Shown piece by piece: positions 53,825 through 64,000 of a stretch of DNA of 64,000 bases; the first letter of the stretch is position 1, and the number at the start of each line of letters is the position of its first letter. The notes under the pieces are model-generated. The model was not told the DNA's origin and made no database searches. It saw only the letters and a list, made by a program, of their open reading frames with translations. Source of the stretch: Acanthosepion lycidas. Lineage: Eukaryota; Mollusca; Cephalopoda; Sepiida; Sepiidae. A program made the position numbers and the translations under genes. The DNA is taken from NCBI GenBank assembly GCA_963932145.1, contig OZ010595.1:77083252-77147251 (forward strand), read 5' to 3'.

Positions 53825-54290
53825 ATATACCAAATGCAAAAACGCTGACAAGATCAGCCTCTTCATGGACAATACTCTGATCGTACCAAACAAGCTGATG
53901 TAGACAAGCACGAAGGTTTTATGTTTGCTGTACAGGACATGTGCTTGCTAATTAGAAATTGTGTTAACCACAAATTCAGATTGTGTGATAGCTAACCAGC
54001 TAACAATTGACCATCTTCTATCAGGTTGCACAGTGTTAGCACCCAGTGGATATAAAACTAGTTATGATAGAGTGAGCCCAATATCTGTACTGGAAAATAT
54101 GCAACTATTACCGGAAGTAAACTGCAAGAATCTGGTATGAACATTACCCGAATCTGGTTACAGAAATAGGATCTGTAACAATTTTATAGGACTTTACAGT
54201 ACATACAGACAGGACAATCAAATCTAATCGCCCAGACAGCGTGATCAAAGACCACAAAATCCGATAGACTTATTAAAGAAGGGTCTGATC
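53825..54290 (+). pseudogene. R2/R4-type LINE C-terminal region (copy R-2, second part)
   Basis: Resumes R-2 with a decayed NADKISLFMDNTLIVPNKL (compare KKDKPLHGQYSARIKQADVD of R-1). Then LTIDHLLSGCTVLAPSGYKT, the knuckle-to-linker region, and an SNRPDSVIKDHKI-like start of the nuclease block near 54225-54255. The nuclease core is then lost. Frequent stops. Confidence 0.7.
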
Positions 54291-54479
54291 CACTTCGCAA
54301 AATCTGATTAAATTACCAAAATTCAAATATAGCAACTCTGTCTCTATTTCCATTCAAATGTTCTTTACTTCCTTAGGCCCTATATGAGAATTGTCATTTA
54401 ATTGATAGCATTTTTCTAACTATGTGAGACGTTCCTAGTAAGATGAACTTCTGGGAAACTTGTATGTTGATGTTACCTG

Positions 54480-57400
54480 GGATACTCATTTAGTAAAATT
54501 GTCCATTTCTTTTCTCACGAGGTCCAGTGCTCTGATTACTATTGGTACAGTTTCAGTCTTCATTCCCCACATCCTGTTAACCTTGATCTCCAGGTCCTTG
54601 TAATTGGACAATTTCTCGATAATTTTAATGGAGGTGTTTCTCTCAGATTGTACTGCTATATCAATAAGCATACACTTCCTGAATTTCTTGTCTTTTATGA
54701 TAATATCAGGTCTGTTGGCTTTTATTTTCCTGTCAGTTTGAACTGGTATGTCCCAAAGGATATTTACATCGTTATTTTGGGTAACTGTGTCTGGTTGGTG
54801 CTTACACCATCTTGCCGTGTTTCCGATTTTGTGCTTCTTGTATATCTTCCGGTGCACACAAGCCGCTACCTTGTTATATCTGTGGGTATATTTTTGCTAG
54901 TTCTGGACATCCTTCGATAATATGATTGACAATTTCAGCATATTTCCGCAGATCCTGCAGTTTAGTTTTGTTCCAACCTTGATTATGTGACAGTGAGGGT
55001 ATCTGGTTGCGAGACTTTGGTCCTGAGATGCAATAATGAGGCTTTCTGTCTCAGCTTTTAAGCCGGTGCTTCTTAGCCACTGATGTGTTTTCTGTGGGTA
55101 CACATCTGCTTCTTTCGTTCTTTTTAAGTAGTTTCTATGTAACGCCTAGTCCTCACAGTTTCTTTTTTGTAAGTTCATTTGGACATGTTTTACTTTCTGT
55201 TTTACTCATTTGGCGTAGATGGTATTCGTTTCGTTTTTTGTTGGTAGCGCTTCAAGTACATTAAGCTGTTTCTTGAACAGTGCAAGTTCCTTGTTGATGG
55301 AGTGGATTTGGTGTTATATTACTTGTAGGAGAGGGTCATTGGTTTTTGTAAGGTATGCTCCCAATCCGATTGTTGTAGTTTTTAGTGTTAACTCAAGTTG
55401 GATTAGATCTCGGCCTCCTAAAACTTTTGCTACGTACAGCCTATCAACAACTGATTTCGGGTGGTGCACCCTCATTTGGGTAAACATTTTTCTGGTCTTG
55501 GTGTCCAATCTTTTAATGTCATTCAACTTCCATTTAGTAATGCTGAAGCTGTATTTTACTACGGGTATAGCTAGGGTGTTGATAGTCTTCATTTTACTTG
55601 TCCCCATTAATTTCGCTCAAGACGCACTCTCATAGAATATTCTTTTCGGATATTTTTCTTCATAATTGAACGTGGTATTCAGTCTCCTTCATTAATTCCT
55701 AACTATTTGTATGTACCATTATCGTCTAGTTCCTTAATCTTGTTGATATAAAGGTCTAAATCTGTGGTTCTCGTTAGTTTACCACCTTTGAGGGTGGCTT
55801 TGGCACATTTGTTGATTCCGAACTCCATCCTAATGTCTGAAGGTTTTTACAGTGGTGCGTAGTTTTTTTGTTGGTTGTCATCATTGGAAAGCGCTTTAAT
55901 ATCATCAATATAGAATAGGTGATTCAGTTTGCCATTCTGTAACTTGTATCCTTAGCTACTGCTGTTCAGTAGGCAGCTGAATGGCGCTAATGCAAGGCAG
56001 AAGAGTAGTGGTGACATAGAATCTCTTTGGAAGATCCCGCTTTTGATGTTTATTGTTCTCGATGTTAATGACCCATTTGTATCGTTTAAGTTTAGTGCAG
56101 TCTTCCTGTTATCATGCTCTCCGTTATGAATTTGACTGTTGTACGGCATACTCTGTATATTTTTAGGCTATTCTCTGTCTATGAGTGTGGTACACTGCCG
56201 AACGCCTTTCTGTAGTTGATCCATGCTATCGATAAGATTCTTTTCCTTGTTTTCACCTCTTCCAATATTGTTTTATTGATAATTAGTTGGTTCTTGCATA
56301 GTTAACTTTTACACCCCTTCTGTTCTGCTGGGAATAAATTGTTTTTTCTCAAGGAAGTTGTATGTCCTCTCTTTTATGATAGAAGTGAAGACTTTGTATA
56401 TACTTTTTTTAGGGAAAAGCACGTTACTTCCCACGTGAACCATTTGAGTAATTTTTCTGGGTTTCTGATTATAACATTGTATGCCCGTGCTAGGTCTTGG
56501 TGGGGGCTAGATAGGTTTTTATCTGAAAATTTGTTCTTCACTATATTCCTGGTGCTTTTCAGTTTTTGGTTTTGCACATGGCAGCAGTTGTTTCAGTAAT
56601 ATTGATATCCGCCCATTCTTGGCACTCTATATGTGTATGTTGTTTCTGTTGTTGCTTGATCCATGTAGAGCTTTCACTGTGCATTTTGCAGTTTTCTGAC
56701 ATCTTACACCAGAACTCCATGACTTCCTCGATATTAGGATATATTTACGACTATTTTTTTCAGCTCTCGATATAGATTCTTGGTATCCTCATTAAAGATC
56801 TTTTTTTCCCCCAGAAGAATCTGTTTCTTTTTTCATGACGCCAGATTCTTTGTGCCTTCGCTTAAATTTGTTGTTTCAGCTTCTCTTTAACTTCCGCTAG
56901 GTCAGTCTTTATGCCAAGGCCTCATTTCAGTCGCCCCCTTTTTCTTTCTTTCATTTTACACTCCTTGTCTACTTCACTTACAAGTGACAATTGTCTTCGT
57001 AGCTTATTGATTTCGGTCTCTATTTTTTCTTTCCAGATTGTCATTTTTCTTTATCGCTTACGCTGTGTTTTTACTTTTTCACCTATTGTTTCTGCGATCG
57101 TTGCCGAGGCCACGTATATAAGATGATTATTTTCTGCCAGGTTCATCGGTCTTTCTATTTTGACCCTTATTTTTTCTAATTGCTTGGTTAGCGAGGTTAA
57201 TGGTTCCCTTTACTTGACGTTTCTTTCTTACTTTTGGAATTGTTAGCCTTTCCTCGAAAAACATTGCGTTTACATTCTTCTATTTATATCGGATGTTTTC
57301 TTGCCATCTCCATTTCTCTCTCATATTCGTCATTATCTTCCTCTATTTGCTTGTGTACCACAGAGGGATTATTACAACTAGTTTCTATTTGTCCTCTACA

Positions 57401-57540
57401 TGTGTCTCCTCTAGGCTGTTTGCATTTGACCTCTCGGTGTTAAAGTTTTATCTATTTTTTATGTTTTCTCGAATTTTTTGGAGTTCTATGTCAGATATTC
57501 TTTTTTCTTCTGATGATGTCACGACTGGCATTGACTAGTC
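54480..57540 (-). pseudogene. R2/R4-type LINE, near full-length ORF (copy R-3)
   Basis: Reverse-strand body of about 3 kb with many frame breaks. From the N-terminal side: a charged leader (57500-56500); NNLFPAEQKGCK and CKNQLIINKTILEEVKTRKR (56345-56245), the usual LPxEQKGCRR box; LSIAWINYRKAFGSVPHS, RT motif A; GIFQRDSMSPLLFCLALAP (56043-55987), RT motif B; HLFYIDDIKAL (55922-55890) with an intact YIDD catalytic box (55901-55912); MGTSKMKTINTLAIPVVKYS, DIKRLDTKTRKMF and HHPKSVVDRLYVAKVLGGRD (55607-55415); CRICGNMLK knuckle; RPDIIIKDKKFRKCMLIDIA and KLSNYKDLEIKVNRMWGMKT (54750-54560), the restriction-like nuclease. It is the best guide to the family's domain order. Confidence 0.85.
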
Positions 57541-57780
57541 TGTTTGATGGATGTTTTTCTCGCCAGATATTATAGGCGATTTTGGTTGTTGTTGTCGCCG
57601 TCGGATTTATTGTAGTGGTGTAAAATGTTATCATTACTCTTCCCTAGAGCATTCATTTATTGTTCTTTTTGTGGGATTTTCTTTTAATGAATATTGAGGG
57701 CCTCTTTGAGGACTGACCCCGGGAGTTAGAAAAACAAATCATGAAATGTAGCCATAAAAACACATCACTCCCTTGGTAGG
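57541..57780. other. Unassigned sequence
   Basis: Upstream flank of copy R-3; may be its 5' non-coding region. Confidence 0.4.
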
Positions 57781-57805
57781 TAGCGTGACCATAGCAGAAA
57801 TCAGA

Positions 57806-57941
57806 TAATAATAATAATAATGATAATAATAATAATAATAATAATAATAAGACGAATAATAATAATAATGATAATGATAATAAAACAAATAATAATAATA
57901 TGAATAAGAACATGAATGCTACTATTACTCCAACTACTACC

Positions 57942-58008
<67 letters not shown>
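57806..58008. repeat. (AAT)n and (AAG)n microsatellite
   Basis: Long AAT runs ending in a pure AAG run (57979-58008). Confidence 0.95.
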
Positions 58009-58439
58009 TAAATATTTTTACTAACGGTTTGCTAATTTATGAAGAAATCAGAAAAATATGTTTTTTCTTCGAAAACTTAACACGTGCAGCTGAAAATCCA
58101 ATTAAAAGGAAACTGCCACTTGATCCCTTTTTTTTTACAAGTTTTAGAACACTTATCTTGGAATCTGTATCCTTGTATTAAGGTTCAGTTAATCAACACT
58201 AGTCTACTTAGGATGATTTGATCCCTTTTAGTCCTGTTTCACAAGGATATCATTTTTAATTAAAAAGAAATGTCCGCTTCCCGTCACGCCATTCACTTAA
58301 GTCAAACACTTCACTATATGTTTAATAAACCGCTGCATTGTTATGACATTCTTGCCTGACTGTTCAGACACGTTTTCGGAAAAATAGAAAATTACCATTT
58401 AAGGGAAAAAAGAATTAGTTGCTCCTTTTAGGTACTATA

Positions 58440-58830
58440 ACCATTCAGAACTTGTGAAATCATGGTTCTCCCCAACTTCATGTCCCCTGTAGCTTTTAGC
58501 AACGTTTCGACCTTTATCGCCACTCTTTTTCCCTCCGTTCTGCCATTCATCCTCATTGGGTAAGTTACTCGCAGTTTCAGCTTGCTTCTCCTGCGTTCAA
58601 GATATCGAATATTTTCGTGGGCCCTCTTTCCTGATTATTTGTCCTAATAATTTCAAGTGCCACTTTCTGATTTTAAGTGTGAGTTCCTTTCAATCCACAT
58701 TATCTTTATAACTGTCTCTTTTCTTACATTCTCTGCATTTGTCTGTAGAGCCAACATTTTGTCGCTTTGAGTCTCTTCATCAGTAAGGACCGCTTTGGAA
58801 GGAGCACAAGCAATTGTCTGTGAAATAGCA
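58440..58830 (-). pseudogene. LINE family L, decayed C-terminal fragment
   Basis: The complement of the family L 3' region is visible in blocks: 'aatcatggttctccccaact' (3' end), 'attatttgtcctaataattt' (LKFLGxxxR region), 'agagccaacattttgtcgct' (FYRRML region). No open frame is left. Confidence 0.5.
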
Positions 58831-58879
58831 AATAAACCATCATATTTTTTTGCAGGTTATCCTAAATTAAATTAATATA

Positions 58880-59320
58880 TAAAGTACATTCGGTAGCAAA
58901 ACCTTTGATCGGGAGGTTTTGAGGAGCATGGAACCACCTCTTAATTGCTGTTGTTTCCACTCTGACCCGGGGTGGTAGCACCTGTACGGTAACAGCTATA
59001 AGCAAATAGTGAACCCCACCAAACTGGTGTCAAAATACTATGAAAGTGTAGAAATACAGTTTTGTAGTGAAGGTGTTAGAAATACATTTTCGTGGTAAAA
59101 AGATATACGTAATACGTTTTTGTAAAAAAAGTAAATAAAATATTATCAGCAATACATTTTTGGAAAATAATTACCAGCAATACATTTTTCTAAAAGAGAA
59201 ATTGCCAGCTACATATTTTTTGAAAAAGAAATTACTGATGCTGCCAAGAAAATTAAATTTCGGCATTAAATGACCCACATGGTGTTAATATGCCGTTAAA
59301 CAAACAAATCAATCAATAAA
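58880..59320 (+). mobile_element. SINE-like repeat, family B, longest copy
   Basis: A GC-richer head at 58900-58995 is followed by repeated approximately 30-bp units ('accagcaatacatttttct') and the tail 'cggcattaaatgacccacat', 'gttaatatgccgttaaac'. The head could be the family's 5' end, missing from the other copies. Confidence 0.65.
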
Positions 59321-59554
59321 TCATAAAAAAAAAGAGCGCTATTTATATTTTTTTTTACTAGGTAGGTGTCTGTCTTTGAATTTTTTTCTTCTGTTCAGTT
59401 TGTTCATTTTTTTGGTTTTGAGTTATTTGTTTTTTCTTTTTACTTCCTTTGGCCATTTGGCAGATTCTGTTTCGGTTTAGCTAATACTTAATCGATCCTG
59501 ACTTGTCATCTCGACTTCAGTCACTTTCTCACAGACGTGATATGGCTTCCTTCT

Positions 59555-59880
59555 ATCTTTTCTACAAATATTTTCATGGCAATTGTTTTGATAAGCATTT
59601 TCCCCTGGTACTCCGACTGCATTCATTTAAGCGTGCTATTAGATTGGTATCTAGGTCCCTTTTGATATTGAAATAAAAGCTTTCTTGCTTCCCTGATAAG
59701 AACAATCTTTAAAAATGTAAATGCAATGTCAAGCGTCATCTTTCTGTTGACTTGAACCCCGTTCATATTTTATCCTTTCCTCACCCCCTCCCTTATACCC
59801 ATTCTTTTCTCTCACTCTAACTCTGTTTAAACCTCTGAGAACCAATGATATTTTCGCCTTGCTTGGAATGAAATGATTAA
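59555..59880 (+). pseudogene. Jockey/CR1-like LINE 3' end
   Basis: Matches 1110-1480: 'aatattttcatggcaattgt', 'gtaaatgcaatgtcaagcg', 'ccttgcttggaatgaaatga'. The coding part is decayed. Confidence 0.6.
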
Positions 59881-60200
59881 AAAAGAGTGCATAAAAATTA
59901 TGCAGAATGTAGGGGCTTAGAGGGAGTGAAAATGAAAATGAAAGGAAAGACAGAATTATTTGGCTTGAGGAAAGGACAAAAATGAAGGAACACGGTTCAA
60001 GAAAATAGAAAATGGTGATTGACATTGCCTTTAATTTTTTTAAGATTGAATCTATCAGAGAAGCAAGAAATCAGGAGGAAGTTCCACAGGTGGGAAGTGC
60101 GAGAGAGAAAAAAAACTATTCGATGAGAAGTGGCGGTTGGATCTAGCTATTTCAATAGTAAAACGGTGGCACCTAGTTTTCAATCTAGTAGCACGTTTAA
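59881..60200 (-). pseudogene. Jockey/CR1-like LINE C-terminus, opposite strand
   Basis: The reverse strand reads KTRCHRFTIEIARSNRHFSS and NSFFSLSHFPPVELPPDFLL, corresponding to HHFTVELARCNRKFYTGSFF at 1215-1275. It meets the plus-strand copy tail to tail near 59880. Confidence 0.7.
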
Positions 60201-60309
60201 CTTCATGTACTCTTATAGATATTTCTGCATTGTGTGTATCACTACTTTTTGTGTACATTTCCCCATTAAGGTTTAGCAATCTTGACATATTTAAAAATAT
60301 TCTGTTATT

Positions 60310-60500
60310 CACTGTTTTGTGGAAAAGAACATCACTAACCCAGCGGCCGAATATAGTAGCATGTCTCTCCTTTTTAATATTAGCTAATTGTTCTTATATT
60401 GGCTGTGTCTTAGGCGTAAATATTTGTGCTGTTAGATTATTTCAATAAAGGAATGATGACACAGACGTGGAGGAGTGACTGTTATTCATTCATAAAGTCT
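60310..60500 (+). mobile_element. LTR 3'-half fragment
   Basis: Shares 'aaatatttgtgctgttagat', 'tttcaataaaggaatg' and 'ggaggagtgact' with 61745-61830. The AATAAA may be the polyadenylation signal. Confidence 0.6.
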
Positions 60501-61520
60501 TATCAGCTGAAATCGACCTCTAAATACAGGAGAGGTTAACTTTTATGAATGAACTGAAAACGGGCGTCTGTGGTTGAAACAAAGCAAAAATATAGTGAAT
60601 ATACAATGTGAAAAAATTATAGAAACGTCGAATCTTTTTTAGAAATGCCAAGAATGTTGAGTCTGCTTCCTGTTTGATATATAAGTATCAAGAAATATTT
60701 TCGTTTTTTTTTGACCTTTCGAGTATTTTCGATTGTCGGTAGCTTTTCCGTTTTGTCGCTTATGTAATTAATATAATATGGCAAATTTTGATGATGTTCT
60801 GAAAGTTTTGTTGGTCTGCCTTGTGTAGAGATTTTCATCATCTCCGTAGTAAGTATTTTTGCCATAAAAATTGGTATATTCTTCTGGCTGATTTCAGAAA
60901 CTGTATGGACTTGGATTCTGAATTTGCAGAAGTATGCTTCTTTTATTAACCTACCCATTCACCCAAAATCAGTATTTTACTTCCAGGAATTTCAAAATTA
61001 TTGCAAATAGGAGTAGATAGGTTTGTCTATCGACCAGTTCACACTCTCTCATCGGTCTTTTGAACAGGAGTAGAGGTTCACCCCTTGATTCCTGATTAGA
61101 ATTGTGTTTCTGGTTCCCTTTAAAGTCTACTTCAGATCTATACTCCTAACGTCTCCACCTGAACTCTGAAATTTTATTCACTAATTAAGTCTTGACCTCT
61201 TATCTTTCTTGCTATCTTGTCCTTTCCTGCGCTAATACAACTCCCCACAGTAACCCTCTACCTTGAGCGGCCTTTGGCCTTTGTATTGTGTAAAAATTAG
61301 TAAAGAAAATAAAAAACGAAAAAATCTTTTAAGAAACACAAATGGCTGTGGAAACCCCCACACCGAAAAAGTAAAAGATAAAAAACTTTATTCATTTGTT
61401 TCGTTGTACGTTAATTCTCTATACAAGCAGGGATTCTTAACGTCATGAGCGCGTAGACGCCCACAGATGGTCATTCGGTAACAAGGACGCGGCCATATTT
61501 CATTGGAATTAAAGAAACAT
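60500..61520. other. Unassigned sequence
   Basis: A reverse-strand frame of 113 codons (60617-60958) has no recognisable motif. Confidence 0.5.
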
Positions 61521-61523
61521 TTT

Positions 61524-61852
61524 TGTTACAGTTTTTTTGTGTATAGTATGTAACTAGTGAGTTAGTCCAAATGCCTTGACTCACTTTATAGTCCACCAGT
61601 GGAAGGTTAACCAATCAGAAGACGTAGATCATTCGATCCGTCGTGTATAAAGGCGGCCATTTTTGTTTACCCTACCCGAATGACCAGAATATAGTAACAT
61701 GCATCTCCTTCTTACTACTAGCCAGTTGCTCGATTGTTGTCTGCGTGATACTCGTAAATATTTGTGTTGTTAGATTATTTCAATAAAGGAATGTTGAGAT
61801 AGACATGAAGGAGTGACTTTTATTCATTCATAATTTAATAAAAGTATTTACA
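61524..61852 (+). mobile_element. LTR of the 38390 family, plus orientation
   Basis: Begins TGTTACAG and carries the CCAAT box (AACCAATCAGAAG), the TATA box (GTGTATAAAGGCGG) and AATAAA near 61780. The first half matches the solo LTR at 38390-38716 in reverse. The 3' boundary is tentative and no target duplication was found. Confidence 0.65.
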
Positions 61853-61889
61853 GATCACGACAGTTGTTAGGGAGATGTGATTAAATATA

Positions 61890-62587
61890 CAGATAAACCT
61901 CTGTTCTCGAACGTCTCCACGTCGAACAAATCAGTTTTCGAACAGAAAATTCGAGATGAAAATGTCTCGGTTATCGAACAAAATTTCGGTTTTCTCGAAA
62001 ATTGTCGAACAGAGCCGAACTGAGTTAACCCGAACGGAATCATTTTTTAGTCGACCGCCATGTTGTATCCATTCGTGTGTTGTGCTGTGCTTTTCTTTTC
62101 CAATTTTATTGTCCTGTGCCTTTTTTTCTCTTCATTAGTCCTGAATCATGGCTCCAATGAAAGCTAGCAGTGATACTGGTAAAGGAAAAAGAAAAAGTTA
62201 AGAGAAAAACAACTATTGATGATATTGTCTCTTCCTACTCAATTTCATATGGCAAAATCAACGATTTATATTATTCTTATAAATAAAGAGACGATCATGT
62301 CTTTCCTTCCCCTTTTCCAAACAATAACATCTCTTTCCTTCTCTTCCTACTTATTCCATCAACTCTCCTATATGCAGGTACGGTAAAATTCAAGTGTTCG
62401 TGTATATTTTATCTGTTTAATATAGGTTTATTTTATTTTTTCTTAAATAAGCAATCATCATGGGACCGGGAACGGATTAATCCATTTTACAGTGTTTCCT
62501 ATTGGAAAAATAGTTTCGGTTTACGAACATTTCGGGTTACAAACGGGCTTCAGGAACGAATTAAATTCGTGAATCGAGGTTCCACTG
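61890..62587. mobile_element. Tigger/pogo-type non-autonomous element
   Basis: About 700 bp with inverted ends (CAGATAAACCTCTGTTCTCG at the left; the right end is the complement of CAGTGGAACCTCGATTCACG). It is flanked by TA (61888-61889, 62588-62589). Inside, MAPMKASSDTGKGKRKS (62149-62199) is the start of a Tigger transposase that stops at once. Confidence 0.75.
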
Positions 62588-62934
62588 TACTTTAATATTT
62601 AAAAAAAAAATATTCAGTATTATTTAGGTAATAAGCATTATAACAGCGCAAATAGCTATATTGTGGAAAAAGAAATTTTTACATGTAGTTATGAATAATA
62701 TTATACATTAATTACTATTTTTTTAAAATTAATAACTATTTGTGCTCACTTGTTGACATTAATAGCTATCTGCTGACGTGTTAAAATTTTGGAATAATGC
62801 AATATTAAAAATTTAAATTTCATCTCTCTGATATATATTGTGATCTATTAATATTCCCAAAGATCACGTGTATTGTACGTAGATTATTCGTTGGTCTTCT
62901 TTCACTTTTCAAAGTAGTTTGTTAACTGTGTTTT

Positions 62935-63205
62935 AATATTGTACAACATTGCAATTTAATGTTGTACAACATTGCAATTTAATGTTGTACAACATTGCAA
63001 TTTAATATTGTACAACATTGCAATTTAATGTTGTACAACATTGCAATTTAATGTTGTACAACATTGCAATTTAATATTGTACAACATTGCAATTTAATGT
63101 TGTACAACATTGCAATTTAATGTTGTACAACATTGCAATTTAATGTTGTACAACATTGCAATTTAATATTGTACAACATTGCAATTTAATGTTGTATAAC
63201 ATTGC
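62935..63205. repeat. 23-bp palindromic tandem array, 12 units
   Basis: Each unit holds the perfect 16-bp palindrome AATGTTGTACAACATT (or AATATTGTACAACATT) plus GCAATTT. Units differ at one or two sites. Each could form a hairpin or serve as a dimeric protein-binding site. Confidence 0.95.
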
Positions 63206-64000
63206 GTATGCTCATTACATACTGTCGTTATATTTGCTAAAAGAACTGCGTTTTCTTTCGTAGAAGCCGTTGAACGCCAATTTGATCTCGATTGCACTAT
63301 GAAGGCCTAAGGAGTTCTTTTGCCGCACTGGGTTAGTACAGCGTTCCATTATAAGAAGAGTTGTAGCTGACGGCTGACACACATATCTGATCAATATTGA
63401 TAGGGTCACCGTGGAAAAGGGGTGTGATGTTGGAAGACCCGAAACCTCTAATGATCGACGGATAAAAGCATCGTTGATAATGTGCACAAAAGAATCTGTG
63501 AGATGTACTTCATGAAATTTTAGAAGTTTCCTTTATACTTTTGTATCATCTTTTTATTGTAGTCTTTAACTTCTGTAAATGTTTTTCACTGAACACTCTG
63601 CAACTCCTATTGTTCAATTTGCCTATTCATATCTTACGCATTTATTGAAAGTTTGCGTGATTCTTCAAAATTTATTTTTAGTCAAAACCTAAGGAGCTGA
63701 GGATGACTGTCCAAAAGCTTTTACAGCTGTTTGATATTAACTAGTCTAGTAAAAACTTTCTGATTTTACGACTTGCATTTCGAAACCTCATAATCGACAA
63801 CTGATCGTCGATTATATTAAGAGACAAGTTACCAGCCTTAAAGCAGCACGTTTTGCAATAGTTCGACTCTCATTACATTTAACAGACATTATAATTAATA
63901 AAACGAAAGGGACAGATGAATATTATTGATATGGATATGACGTATAGAGAGCAGCAAAATAAGGGTCTTATTTGATGGCACAATAATTTATTAATAATGT
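63206..64000. other. Unassigned sequence
   Basis: A GGAGCTGAGGATGACTGTCC stretch at 63691-63710, followed by AAAAGC, is a possible very decayed PLE terminal motif. No gene is supported. Confidence 0.45.

Noticed and set aside
60617..60958. 113-codon reverse-strand gene
   Set aside because: No motif, AT-rich codons, and it lies among element fragments.
62935..63205. CRISPR-like array
   Set aside because: The 23-bp units are contiguous, with no variable spacers, and the surroundings are animal repeat DNA.

Overview
This window reads as repeat-dense, AT-rich animal DNA, most likely intergenic. I could not support any intact host protein gene. Almost everything recognisable is a mobile-element relic, a tRNA-derived SINE, or a simple or tandem repeat. 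The mix is many Penelope-like elements (PLEs), non-LTR retrotransposons of three types, mariner/pogo/hAT relics, tRNA-headed SINEs and long (TA)n tracts. That suggests a mollusc, perhaps a cephalopod such as an octopus. The organism is inference from repeat style, not from a diagnostic gene.

Layout. 0-7 kb: tandem SINE copies, a LINE 3' end, a 739-bp TA-flanked mariner-type element, an inverted pair of PLE termini around a SINE, a solo LTR with a 4-bp target duplication, and a reverse-strand LINE C-terminus. 7-12.5 kb: mostly unassigned DNA plus a decayed hAT (TTF/ZMYM-type) transposase. 12.5-22 kb: a PLE domain with three PLE bodies (reverse transcriptase plus GIY-YIG), their terminal repeats and (TA)n tracts. 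22-28 kb: mariner, pogo/Tigger and jockey-like LINE relics with SINEs inserted in them. 28-43 kb: a nest of one LINE family. One RT copy is split by a 1,050-bp element with an 8-bp target duplication, by a 27-bp minisatellite array and by a solo LTR. A TTTC-rich region occurs here in two related copies. 43-51 kb: LINE, mariner, PLE-terminus, TA-tract and SINE fragments. 51-58 kb: three copies of a LINE with a restriction-like endonuclease, one interrupted by a tandem pair of tRNA-like units. 58-64 kb: LINE fragments, LTR fragments, a Tigger-type non-autonomous element and a 23-bp palindromic tandem array.

The most interesting signal is a recurring small RNA motif at PLE termini. Each site has a UGAUGA-like box, a stem whose sequence differs but still pairs, GAAA, and then a mini-stem ending in U-H. 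At least nine copies occur, and one has a deletion that removes the stem. This is the architecture of a minimal type I hammerhead ribozyme, a class known from Penelope-like elements. In this window the motifs often sit in head-to-head inverted pairs, with (TA)n tracts on the outer side of two pairs.

No operons or working gene sets are visible. The elements relate to each other by nesting and recombination, and several insertions can be ordered in time from target-site duplications.
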